Positions 46,201-55,299 of a stretch of DNA of 64,000 bases are shown here, in pieces. The stretch is from assembly GCF_000003855.2 (NCBI RefSeq), contig NW_003101682.1:7579314-7643313 (forward strand), in the 5' to 3' direction. A program made the position numbers and the translations under genes. How positions within the stretch are numbered: the first letter of the stretch is position 1; each line of letters opens with the position of its first letter. The notes beneath the pieces were generated by a model. It had not been told where the DNA came from. It made no database searches and saw nothing but the letters and a program-made list of their open reading frames with translations. This stretch comes from Blastomyces gilchristii SLH14081. Its lineage: Eukaryota; Ascomycota; Eurotiomycetes; Onygenales; Ajellomycetaceae.

Positions 46201-48349
46201 TGACTCAGAGTTCTTATCATTCTTCTTTTCTTACTTGATACTGTGATTCACTCCTGAGCCTTGTAAAGAAGGTATATTCATAATATTGTCTTGTTAAAAG
46301 ACATCTAGGTATTCATGATATTATTGAGAGAGTTTTATGTGAGAATCTATTATTATAGTACAGGATAACTTTTCTAGAGCTTTCTTGATATTAGTCAGAC
46401 TGGTGAAATAGATTGATATACAATTCTGCTATCAGTGACTTTGTCAGTGACTCTGTCAGTGATTTTGATAATGACTTCTTTTTCAGAGCATTTTATAAGT
46501 GTTGACAGAGATCTGTGTAAGATTCATAGTCTTACAAATATCATCTTCATGGATTCTATCATTGTTAGAGAATATTAAGCTTCTGTTTTAAGCATTTAAC
46601 AAGATGTCTTATTCAGATAGTCAGGTAAGTTCTAGTATGAGATTATAGTCAAGATTCTCAACTTCATATATATAGACATCTTCATATTAATGTTCTTCAA
46701 TATCTATATTTAGTTTCATCATGTAATGAGTGTGAATGTCTTTTAAGTCATTAAATTCTGTGAGAAGTTGAGATCTTGATAAGAAAATACACTGGAGGTT
46801 ATAATGTCTTATGATTGAAGATTTAATCATTGCATAATAGCATAGATTGCTGTCTATCATGGCTTTTATATTATACATGTTATCTATCACAGTAGATACA
46901 AGAATTGTATTTATTATCATTTTCTCTTCAAATTATCATCATCTGACCTCTTCAAGCTTCTGCTTGTGAATTTGAATAGAAGCTAATCTTTTCCCTGTTT
47001 TATCAGAGCATTTTCATAGTTATCTTTCAAATTCTTCTCTAATGTAATGTGGTTGATGTGAACAGGCACTGATTCATTCTTTGAACAAGAAGGCATGTAG
47101 ACTAATTGACAGTTAAAAGCAATATACTCTGATCAGTTACAGTTAATGCATACTTCTTGTTGATGTTGATTAATGACTTCTTCAGAAGTGATCTCAGAGA
47201 CTCAGAAGCCTGTTCAGATGATGAAGACTCTTGCTTATATGTAGACATTCAAGTCTACTCAATTCATGACATCTGCATTATTGTTATTCTTCAGTGTGAG
47301 TGTATGAGTGACTGAGATGTAACATCTTCTGCCACTCTGTATACTCTTGAGCTTGATAAGATGATCATTCAATGTCTGAAGCTGTATGTAGAAGCCTTCA
47401 TAAGTTGAGTCTTCATTTATACTTATAAGAGTCTGTAAAAGTTTAAAAGTTAATATCTTCTTGAGTATACTAATCTTCATTCAATTCTCTCAAGATTGAT
47501 CACCTGCTTCTAAGATTTTAATATCAAAGTCAGGGATGAATGTTGTAAGAGAAGTATTTCTCTGTCAGATGCTCTGTAATCAATCTAACACTTTCTGTTG
47601 TATGACAGTGTCTTGAAACAGAATATTAAGATGTTTGATAATGTTGTCAGATATTCTCAATACTGATTTGCATGCTTTCATTCATGAATGAAACTTCTGT
47701 TTCACATAATTCTTCAATTGTTAATTGATATATCAACCTTGATTGATTAGTGAATTGATAACATCTTCATTCAAACTCAGTTTCACAAGTATTTCCATTC
47801 TTTATGATGAGTAGAGAGTGAGATCAGAAGTATTGAAATATACAGAGATATCTAAGCATTCTTTCAGTGCTTTTGTAGATGCTGAAGTTGCATGAATTAA
47901 TTATTAAATTTCTTTATATTGAAGCTGTTGAGTGATATGCATGTCAGCTATCTGTTGTTATTATAGTTCTAACATTGCTTAGAGTCACTGTGATATCATG
48001 TCTATACTCGCGCTCAAGAGTTCTCTCATATTATTATTAGACATGATTATATCATTTGTTGAATATATAATATCTGTGAAATCTGAAGAAGTGTAATTAT
48101 ATGAATATCTCATATATCTGAGTATCGGAACTCTCAGATCTTTCACTGATATTCTCTTGTAAAATCTTATTACAGAGTCAGAGTAACTGATGAGCGAGCT
48201 TGGATCTAAGAACTTAATATCTGATTAACTGTTTCTCTTTCTTATGTGTTATTATGTGTTCAGATATCTCTTGATGAATAATCATTTCTAATGAGAAGAT
48301 AATATGTGAATAATCATTTCTAATAAGAAGATGATGAATGTTTTTCTAG
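43291..48349 (-). pseudogene. Element 1b gag-pol (decayed)
   Basis: On the minus strand, in order: gag-like sequence with an open frame 47480-47259; a CCHC zinc knuckle at 47150-47109 (C-x2-C-x4-Y-x4-C, the histidine changed to tyrosine); a retropepsin at 46920-46687 (AMIDSNLCYYAMI, where the family has DSG); reverse transcriptase with YLDNILIFTD near 45720-45750; then RNase H and integrase towards 44000, full of stops. The order gag, PR, RT, RH, IN is that of Ty3/gypsy. Changed residues in the knuckle, the protease and the polymerase site are all transitions expected from C-to-T mutation. Confidence 0.88.
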
Positions 48350-48667
48350 TATAAGAAGTCTACACTGAATAGATCAGTATAATATATAGATCTTATATAA
48401 TAAAGAGAAAAATGTTAGAGAAGAAAAGAAAGAGAAAGTGTGAAAATCAGTGATTGAAGTGAATATTTATATGTGTATGTGATGATGTATGCAGTGGAAC
48501 TTCAGGGCGGAAGAATAGGAGTTTTTATACGCGGTGAAGCTTCAGAGTGAAAGAATAGAATTTCTGTAGATTTTCAGCTGAGAATCAGTAACTGAGAATT
48601 GAAGCAGTAGAAATCTGTGAAGTGTAATGAAATAGTCTATATGATTGATCGGGCGCAGCTCTTCACA
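48350..48667 (-). repeat. LTR of element 1b (right)
   Basis: This 318-bp LTR carries the same internal duplication as its partner, so both derive from one transposition event. It ends CTCTTCACA. Confidence 0.92.
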
Positions 48668-49067
48668 CAAGGTGACTATATATAAAATCTCAAAATGAAA
48701 TCATGACTTGAAAAAAATGAGAAAGTGATTTCATTTGATTTCATTTAGTCTCATTCTTGATATAAAGTTACTATTTTTAGACATTTTATGGTTTTTTTTA
48801 AACTATTTTTAATTTTTTAAAAAGTAATGCTTTTTGATAACACTCAAATGAGATTTAAAGTCATTTAAAGCAATAAAAATAACTTAAATTAAGAAGTAAA
48901 AATCATAATCTTATTTAAAAAATATAATAAGAGTAGACAGTAAGTCTCACTGAGACAGTATAAGACTACTATCTAATGTTAAAACTGTGTAATAAAATTA
49001 GTTGAATTAATAATAAAACTATTAAAAATTCTGATTCTGATCTCAGAGACTCAGACACAGTTATATA

Positions 49068-49964
49068 TAGACTGACTGCTGAGATTATGAATTTCATGTT
49101 TAATTTCATTTAATCTGATTTCATACATTTCTTAGTATGAATCCCACTGAGACTAGTCATTAAAAAACATGTAAAGTGACTATATATAAGATCTTAAAAT
49201 AAAATCATGACTTAAAAAAAAATGAGAAAGTGATCTCATTTAATTTCATTTAGTCTTATTCTTGACATAAAGTTACTATTTTTAGACATTTTAAGGTTTT
49301 TTTTAGACTATTTTTAATTTTTTAAAAAGTAATGCTTTTTGATAATACTTAAATGAGATTTAAAGTCATTTAAAGTAATAAAAATAATTTAAATTAAGAA
49401 GTGAAAATCATGATCTCATTTGAAAAATGTGACAAGAGTAGACAGTAAGTCTCACTGAGACAGTATGAAACTACTGCCTCAGTGGCTGAATGGTTAATGT
49501 GGTCACCTGGTAGCACCTTGGCATGGGAAATCAAGGCATGTGAGTTTGAAACCCGCAGAGAATACATTAAATCCGGAACTTAAGTATCTCAGGTTTTTAA
49601 TAAATATAGAGATGTATAAATCACTTCAATGAATCACTCTATGTTTCTGAAATGAAAAGTTATTATTATATGTATTTAATTATCACTTCTTTATATTTTC
49701 TATGTTCTTGTTATCTTGACATGATCTTAATACCTGTATTTCCTCCTGTATAATCAACACTTAGCCTGTATTTAACATCATGCAAGAACTCATTATAAGC
49801 TCCGCTTGTATATGAGTATAATAAAAGAACAATAATAATAATAATAATAATAGTATGAAACTACTATCTAATGTTAAAACTGTGTAATGAGATCAGGTTG
49901 AATTGATAATGAAACTATTAAAAAATCTAGTTCTGGTCTCAGACACGGTCACATGATCAGTCTA
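49068..49964 (+). mobile_element. hAT-like MITE, copy G, inside MITE F and carrying a SINE
   Basis: Without the SINE and its extra 14-bp duplication it is 507 bp. Its own 8-bp duplication is gttatata (49060-49067) and gttacata (49965-49972). Its ends are TAGACTGACTGC and TGATCAGTCTA. It interrupts MITE F nine bases before F's end. Confidence 0.9.
49476..49851 (+). mobile_element. tRNA-derived SINE, copy 3, inside MITE G
   Basis: This 376-bp element has an A-box-like stretch (TGGCTGAATGGTTA near 49483), a B-box-like stretch (GAGTTTGAAACCC at 49542-49554) and an (AAT)n tail. The perfect 14-bp duplication agtatgaaactact is at 49462-49475 and 49852-49865. It is the least mutated SINE copy and less mutated than the MITE around it. 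Confidence 0.93.
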
Positions 49965-49981
49965 GTTACATAGTCAGTTTA

Positions 49982-50152
49982 AAAAGCTGACTATTCTTAT
50001 TTAGAATTAATACAAGCTGAGCTACAGAGCTTCTATAAGCTTATCTAATATATTATTCTTCTGTTTCAGCCTACTTATCACGTAGTAACTTAAGTGACTT
50101 ACTAGTTAACTAATTAATCATAAACTTCATACAAATCATTTTCTTATGTATA
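49982..50152. other. short AT-rich spacer
   Basis: This lies between the end of MITE F and the TIR element at 50153. Nothing is recognised in it. Confidence 0.4.
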
Positions 50153-51032
50153 CAGAAAACTTGACCTTGCTAAGTGCACTACTTACTCTTATTACATAAT
50201 CATGACTCTGACCTTGTATAATACAGTAATAATCAGTTGATAATTAACTTTCAATCTTTTAATTTACTTATTCATTCAGCTTATCAATCAATCAAAGCAT
50301 ATATAATTAATTAAATAAACAGATAAATTCATATAGAATATAAAAAGATATTTTACAGAATTTTAAAATGTATTAAGATAAAAATATTTAGTAATTAATT
50401 TTAAATTAATTTTAAATTGATTTTGAATTTATTCTGAATTGATTGTTAATTGATTATAGTAATAAAAATAGATTTAATCTATATATTTAAGTAATTAATA
50501 ATTGATTGAAAATCAGTTAATAATTAATTCAGTGTAAATTATATAAATAGTTACTTCATTATTAAATTCAAGAATAATTTCAGTATTTAATTAATTTTAA
50601 ATTGATTTTGAATTGATTATAAATTAATTATTAATTAATTATAGTAATAAAAATAAATTCAATCTATATATTTAAGTAATTAACAATTGATTGAAAATCA
50701 GTTAATAATTAATTCAGTGTAAATTATATAAATACTTACTTCATTATTAAATTCAAGAATAATTTCAGTATTAAATTAATTATTAATAAAATTAGTAAAG
50801 TCTTCTTCATATATAAAAGTTATAATGAGAGAAGAATTGTTTTATAATCAATTAAGAATTGATTATAGAATTGATTTTGAATTGATTGTAGAATTAATGA
50901 TAAATAATTGAGTGGTTTCAAATTACAAGAAAAGATGTATTGAGCGAGGTCAGGTAGTGGCACGGGCCACATTTGCGAGGTCAGCTTACATAACGAGGTC
51001 AAGTGGCGCACTTAGCGAGGTCAAGTTTTCTG
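50153..51032. mobile_element. 880-bp non-autonomous DNA element with inverted repeats
   Basis: The left end CAGAAAACTTGACCTTGC and the complement of the right end CAGAAAACTTGACCTCGC align over 32 bases with three differences, all C/T or G/A with the mutated state on the left. The subterminal motif CGAGGTCA occurs four times at the right end (50945, 50976, 50994, 51016). Its mutated form is seen at the left near 50202. No transposase is encoded. I could not find a convincing target duplication, so the superfamily is undecided. Confidence 0.65.
50406..50775 (+). repeat. two tandem 185-bp units, extremely AT-rich
   Basis: Units starting at 50406 and 50591 share long identical stretches, such as the segments beginning AATTCAGTG at 50526 and 50711, exactly 185 bases apart. 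They fill the interior of the TIR element and consist mostly of AATTGATT/TTAATT-like words. Confidence 0.85.
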
Positions 51033-51165
51033 CTTCCTGCATTTTCTTCATGTCTTTGATCCCTTCCAACACTAGTGTACTGGGCCAGTTGTGTTTAATC
51101 GACCCTCAGAGCTTTAAATGATGGCATTACAAGGTTTGCTCAATCAAATCCCTATCACCTAATGA

Positions 51166-52065
51166 GACAATGCTAACCCCATCTTTGTTCTTGAATGGCT
51201 ATTAGATTTGAAATCCATCATTCTTCACACTCGATTTAGAATAGCCCGGTCAATCTTTGGATCCCTAGGTCCAACTGTTGTTAAGGTCGGCCGGAAGCAT
51301 GTTATTAAAGGGCCGTGCCAGCTCCCAGAACTTGAAGCGCTTCTCTACATCTCAGAACACACCACAATTCCCGTTCCTCGAGTGCGGTGTTCATACAATG
51401 GACCATGGATCACATTCAAGGTACCGACCTTGAAACTCTGTGGATGCGCGGCCTGAAACCCAAGGAAAAAGAAACCATTCTCAATGATATTGCAACTATC
51501 TTGACTCAACTTCGAACACTTCATCCCCCCAAAGAAGGCGTGGTTGCGTCCGCGCAGGGTGGTGCCATTCTTGATTACCGTATTGGGAGTCAACTAGTCG
51601 GCCCATTTCAGTCTCATTCCAGCTTCCACTCTTTTTTACGGGGTGGCGTTCCACTGGAAAACACAGCTCAGGTTTTTGGGGAAGATATTGCATCTTGTCA
51701 TAGCAACAATTATCAGACGTTCTTCTCGCATTCAGATTTGGCCCCGCGGAATATTATCATTCGCAATGGCAGAATTGTGGGAGTTGTTGACTGGGCACTT
51801 GCAGGCCTGGTACCCAGAATATTGGGATCTAACAAAGGCATATTACNNNNNNNNNNNNNNNNNNNNNNNNNNNNNNNNNNNNNNNNNNNNNNNNNNNNNN
51901 NNNNNNNNNNNNNNNNNNNNNNNNNNNNNNNNNNNNNNNNNNNNNNAGGTGCCGGACTGGCCCGAGAGCATCAAACTTAAGCTTCCTTCATATGCGGACG
52001 AGCTCATGGCAGAACGCCTTCTTTGGAGACTCTATGATGAACCAGGAAATGTTTCGCGCAACTAG
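51166..52065 (+). pseudogene. APH-like phosphotransferase family gene, frameshifted and with an assembly gap
   Basis: The fragments match the fungal aminoglycoside-phosphotransferase-like kinase family (Pfam APH). They are PTVVKVGRKHVIKG and ALLYISEHTTIPVPRV in one frame. In a second frame come WTMDHIQGTDLETLW and the catalytic loop HSDLAPRNIIIRN with the metal-binding site VVDWALAG. In a third come WYPEYWDLTKAYY and, after the gap, the C-terminus ending at 52065. There is a frame change near 51385, where about ten family residues also seem missing, and a one-base excess near 51808. No in-frame ATG precedes the first block after the stop at 51163-51165. These are indels, not C-to-T mutations, so they may be true decay or assembly errors near the gap. 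The substrate is unknown. Confidence 0.75.
51847..51946. other. assembly gap (100 N)
   Basis: Exactly 100 N, the conventional length for a gap of unknown size. It lies inside the APH-like gene, so frame relations across it mean nothing. Confidence 0.99.
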
Positions 52066-52070
52066 TTTGT

Positions 52071-52589
52071 CTATTTATAATCACAAACATTGCTTGGACT
52101 AGGGTTGGCAAGGCATTGATTGGCATAATCCAATATCCAGACTTTGAATTCTTCAATATCAAAGTTCGGTATCACTGATTCATTTTGTAGAGTGGATATG
52201 GCATTCCAAACCCAATGGCGACATCTTTCTCCTGATTCCTTATCTGGCAGAGCAACACCCCTGAGGATGGTTTCGAGATCATTTTCTGTCGTTTGCGGAG
52301 GAACTTTTCCGATCATGACCCGACCAACTAACTGCCCACTGTCCAACAGATTCACGTTGTTCTTAATCCTTAAGAACCAATCTCTTTCCGAGTTCAGGTC
52401 TTGCCCAGTTTCACCATCCAACCGAACACCGTCCGAAACGTCGTATGCCATGTTGTCGCGGCCGTTGGACTTCTTAGGTGCTAACAAAACTCCCCAGTGG
52501 TATGCACCGTACATCTTGCGTATTCCCTCTTGAAGAGACATTTCATCTCGGTGGTGAATAGAGATAAATAGGCGTTTTTTATTGCTCAT
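52071..52589 (-). CDS. 172-residue fungal protein of unknown function (DUF6914-like)
   Basis: This is an intact intronless frame from an ATG at 52589 to a TAG at 52071-52073. The N-terminus KKRLFISIHHRDEM, the YHWGVLLAPKK block near residue 30, the central LVGRVMIGKV and the CRHWVWNAI block near residue 125 fit a family of small fungal proteins that I remember as DUF6914; the name is from memory. No signal peptide or membrane segment is seen, so it is probably cytosolic. Its stop lies five bases from the stop of the convergent APH-like gene, so the 3' regions must overlap. Codon use is normal and there is no sign of C-to-T decay. The biochemical role is unknown. Confidence 0.75.
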   Translation of the reverse strand: MSNKKRLFISIHHRDEMSLQEGIRKMYGAYHWGVLLAPKKSNGRDNMAYDVSDGVRLDGETGQDLNSERDWFLRIKNNVNLLDSGQLVGRVMIGKVPPQTTENDLETILRGVALPDKESGERCRHWVWNAISTLQNESVIPNFDIEEFKVWILDYANQCLANPSPSNVCDYK

Positions 52590-52618
52590 ATCTGTACCGC
52601 AGCGTTCAAATTCATTAG

Positions 52619-52906
52619 ACTGATGCTTGCACTCTAGTTAAAGGGCCATTTCTTACTGTAGAGGTCTGGGGATGGAAGACTGCTATAAGCAAGCTCAGTT
52701 GGAAGTTTGCCTGTTCGAGAGCATATCACCTTGACACTGATCAAATGCCAGGGTGGTATGATAGAACTTATAACAGCGGCACAGTACCATTTACCAATAC
52801 AGATGGGCCAAGTGGCACATGTCTTTCAGCATGGATGTATGCAGGCAGCAAACAATTCTTCCTTCAAATCATGTTGGTAAACTCAGAGGAGCAACTGGTC
52901 GTCTGA
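52619..52906 (+). CDS. possible exon or gene fragment, 95 open codons without early ATG
   Basis: A plus-strand frame stays open from just after a TAG at 52616-52618 to a TGA at 52904-52906. Its composition looks protein-like (WGWKTAISKLSW, MPGWYDRTYNSGTV, GTCLSAWMYAGSKQ). The first ATG is 41 codons in. It is divergent from the gene at 52071-52589, whose start is 30 bases away. It could be an internal or terminal exon (the TAG could be an acceptor), a gene fragment or chance. No family is recognised. Confidence 0.25.
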   Translation, partial: TDACTLVKGPFLTVEVWGWKTAISKLSWKFACSRAYHLDTDQMPGWYDRTYNSGTVPFTNTDGPSGTCLSAWMYAGSKQFFLQIMLVNSEEQLVV

Positions 52907-53750
52907 CAGCTTGCAGCCCATGACAATAAGTAACCGCCATGCCAAGGCCGCCGGGAATAGCTCGTCCCGTGCGTTCCGGGCCGTTCCGCTCACTAATGCA
53001 TGCTGCTCAGCAAGATTCAGAGCGCGCGGAATGATCATCGCCTCCTCCGCGGGTAATTGTGAGTCATGTTGCCCTTGTCCAATTGTGCGGTGCCACGTAC
53101 ATACAATTATTGGAGCCAGGAACCCGCACATAACCACCTCTATCGACTTGGAGGGAAACTCTTAATACCCAATGGGAGAAAAGTTTCTACTTTGGTCGTA
53201 GTAAGCCTCCACTAGCTAGATCGAGTTGAAAATAATAATCCCACTCTTCAATAATCATAGACGAGGTTTGTCTATTCCAGGTATCGGGGCCGCCCCCTTT
53301 TTCGGCCAACCCTTCTCTTCGGCCAGGACGGCCTGGAAACTGAAAAGCGAGGCTCAAGATCGACGGCCGATATGCTCAGCCACTTTTCATTTGCTATGTA
53401 CAGCCCATTTTCATCTCCTCCGCAAAGGGTTATTGAAATAAACAGTTTATATTCGTCAAAACTGCTCAATATTGATGGTTACACACAGTTCGTCCCACTA
53501 CAGCACCTATTGTAGCCCATCCTGAAAATTTTGCGGAATTGATCCTCCATACTCCCTTTCGAATTCATGGGTACCTGAACCCTGCGCTGGGAATCTGCTC
53601 GCAAGCGTGAACCGCTTCAAGACATCCGTAGCCTATCTAAGTTAGTGATAGTGGATGTGTTGTGGATGCACGGTAAACACGGTCTTCATTGGATATCACC
53701 TTTCGGCCGCTGGTAAGCTCGAAGACACTAGGTTATCGCGGCGCAGCGGG
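52907..53750. other. GC-balanced intergenic DNA, no gene supported
   Basis: Overlapping short frames exist on both strands (52883-53137 minus, 52911-53165 plus, 53226-53441 plus, 53272-53469 minus), each under 85 codons and without a recognisable motif. Opposite-strand openness argues against coding. Composition is normal. Confidence 0.4.
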
Positions 53751-53751
53751 A

Positions 53752-53770
53752 GGGGCTCACTCCGAGCCCC
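53752..53770. repeat. perfect short hairpin
   Basis: GGGGCTC at 53752-53758 pairs exactly with GAGCCCC at 53764-53770 around a five-base loop. It lies in a GC-rich stretch upstream of the TATA-like site at 53943. Its function is unknown. Confidence 0.6.
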
Positions 53771-53940
53771 TTCGCAGATCGCCCCTCACCCGTGGGGTAT
53801 AGATAGGGCCTCTGGAAGGACACGCCTCCCATGCCACTCAACGACGAGGTTTTGTGCTCAGTCTCACATCCGCGGCGTAGCTGGGCGGCGCCAAAGGCAG
53901 ACTGACGCCTGCACCATCACTTTTCCAATCCAGCACACAG

Positions 53941-54120
53941 GGTATATATATAGGTGTGCAGCAGTACAGCTCTTTCGTTCCGTCTTCAACACAATCTCTC
54001 CATCCAGTCCAGTCACCTATCAATCTTGTACCCCAAGAGACTCCTACGGCAGAAAATCAAACAAGGCATTTCCATCACGCTATAATGGATGACCTGATAT
54101 CATTCTACCCAACAGTTTGA
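53941..54120 (+). promoter_or_regulatory. orphan promoter-like region with TATA box
   Basis: GGTATATATATAGG at 53941-53954 is followed by a C/T-rich, CAA-containing stretch (cttcaacacaatctctccat near 53983) like a fungal 5' leader. The next ATG (54085) opens only an 11-codon frame ending at 54120. No gene follows on the plus strand before the 3' end of the secreted-protein gene. It may drive a non-coding transcript, or be the surviving promoter of a lost gene. Confidence 0.4.
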
Positions 54121-54507
54121 TATCACAAGAAATTAGCAGCATTGATATCTCGAATACTTTATCTGCTAACACCCTCCACTTTTTTCTGTATGATACCCCT
54201 TTTTAAATTCCTTGTATTTCCCTGTTCTGACATGTTGCTTTCCTTTGTATATGTAGGCCACTGGAGCGATGGTAGTTTTATTTACTGAGTGAAGAGCAGC
54301 TTATCGTAGTATAAACTTCATTCATGATATTTCACCCCTCCATGGAGCTAAACTGAATTTAGCTTAGAACTTCATCGAATGAAATGATGGCTTTAGGCCC
54401 TAGAGTAATAATTCCAATAACAGCCACCCATTTAAGCCACCAGAGTCAAGTTTTCACTACAATACATCCCATATAAGAGAAAGCCCGTTAACGTTGTTCT
54501 TCGCAAG
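54121..54507. other. 3' flank of the secreted-protein gene, nothing else seen
   Basis: This is GC-balanced to slightly AT-rich DNA. It should hold the 3' untranslated region and polyadenylation site of the minus-strand gene at 54508-55182. No clear frame is present. Confidence 0.4.
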
Positions 54508-55182
54508 CTAAAGCGCTTTGTTCGATACGATCTTTATGATAATGCCGTCCGGCTTGAAGTGGCCATCGACATATTCTTTAGTCAAGTACGCTGGAGCAGC
54601 CAGATCTGCGATCTGTGTACCAAGGGAACCACCATCAGCGTTGCACTTGAGGATGCTGTCAGCCTCCAGCTTCTTGCCACCATCGATGGTGTCTGCAATA
54701 TCGGCAAAGAGGATCGACGAGTCATATGTCATGTTGATCTTTTTGGCGTAGGCTGCTGCTGTGCCACGCGCATACAGAACCCATTCTCCACAGTCAGGCG
54801 CATCGGCCGCCTTCATGGTGAACACTATTAGTAAACGGGTTAGAAAATCTGCTTCAATTTTGGCATCTTTAACATGCCTGTTGGGCACGATGGCAACCCA
54901 AGCACATGTACATGAATAATAAGGAAGTTATTAGCCCATACATCGACCAATTCTAGTCTGCCGACCATAGGCACGCAGATAGCTTGCGATGAAGCTGACA
55001 TCTTCTGCTGCGACATTCTGCGGGATGTCATTCCCTCCATTATAGCAATGCAGCTTGGGAGTTTCATCAAAACAGATATGGCGAGGCTCGGGCTCAAAGC
55101 CAGTCACAGTCGTCGGCAGGGGCGCAGCTCGCGTGGCCAGGAGAACAACAGCATACTTGAGGAAGACTGTGGAAAACAACAT
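54508..55182 (-). CDS. small secreted protein, two exons, candidate effector
   Basis: Exon 1 is 55182-54942 and exon 2 is 54824-54508. The intron 54941-54825 (117 bases) begins GTATGG and ends TAATAG, with a CTAAC branch site about 15 bases before the acceptor. Joined, they give 185 residues with no internal stop. The start MLFSTVFLKYAVVLLATRAA is a typical signal peptide. The mature part has four cysteines (near RHIC, KLHC, APDC and LKC), which could form two disulfides. It also has conserved-looking blocks DVSFIASYLRAYGRQ and CGEWVLYARGTAAAYAK. It resembles secreted proteins of unknown function in Eurotiales and related fungi, from memory only. An upstream in-frame GTG gives no better start. 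Another in-frame acceptor is possible 20 or so bases upstream. It lies about 4 kb from the repeat block. Confidence 0.8.
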
Positions 55183-55290
55183 GTTACCGGAGCTTGTGGG
55201 CACAGATGTAAGGGAGGTGGGATCAAGGCGGTTTGTATTTCAACTCTCGTTTAACAAGAGGCATCCATTATCAATCCGCGGGGAGGGGTA

Positions 55291-55298
55291 CTTATAGT
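55291..55298 (-). promoter_or_regulatory. TATA box of the secreted-protein gene
   Basis: The minus strand reads ACTATAAG, 109 bases upstream of the ATG at 55182. A start about 30 bases downstream would give a leader of roughly 80 bases. A CCAAT motif on the plus strand (GGCCAATCAG, 55708-55717) lies about 530 bases upstream of the ATG. Confidence 0.55.
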
Positions 55299-55299
55299 A

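Larger units (their letters stand above)
42973..48667 (-). mobile_element. Element 1b: complete Ty3/gypsy retrotransposon inserted in MITE F
   Basis: It is 5695 bp long. LTRs of 318 bp lie at 42973-43290 and 48350-48667, the latter starting TATAAG by mutation of TGTAAG. The target duplication is caaag (42968-42972) against caagg (48668-48672). It belongs to the same family as element 1 and serves as its uninterrupted reference. Coding is on the minus strand. A purine-rich stretch flanks the left LTR on that strand. No nested insertion was found. Confidence 0.92.
42863..49981 (+). mobile_element. hAT-like MITE, copy F, split by element 1b and by MITE G
   Basis: The left part is 42863-42972, the middle part 48668-49067 and the right end 49973-49981. 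The 8-bp duplication reads agaagctg (42855-42862) and aaaagctg (49982-49989), one G-to-A apart. This is the most mutated copy (its left end reads TAAACTAATTATC). It received a full retrotransposon after position 42972 and another MITE near its right end. Confidence 0.88.

Noticed and set aside
49476..49560. Functional tRNA gene
   Set aside because: The tRNA-like head is part of a SINE, present in three copies with long duplications; it lacks a convincing acceptor stem.
53655..54092. 145-codon plus-strand frame
   Set aside because: It spans a TATA run, a hairpin and leader-like DNA, has an Arg/Ser-rich unstructured composition and no similarity I recognise.
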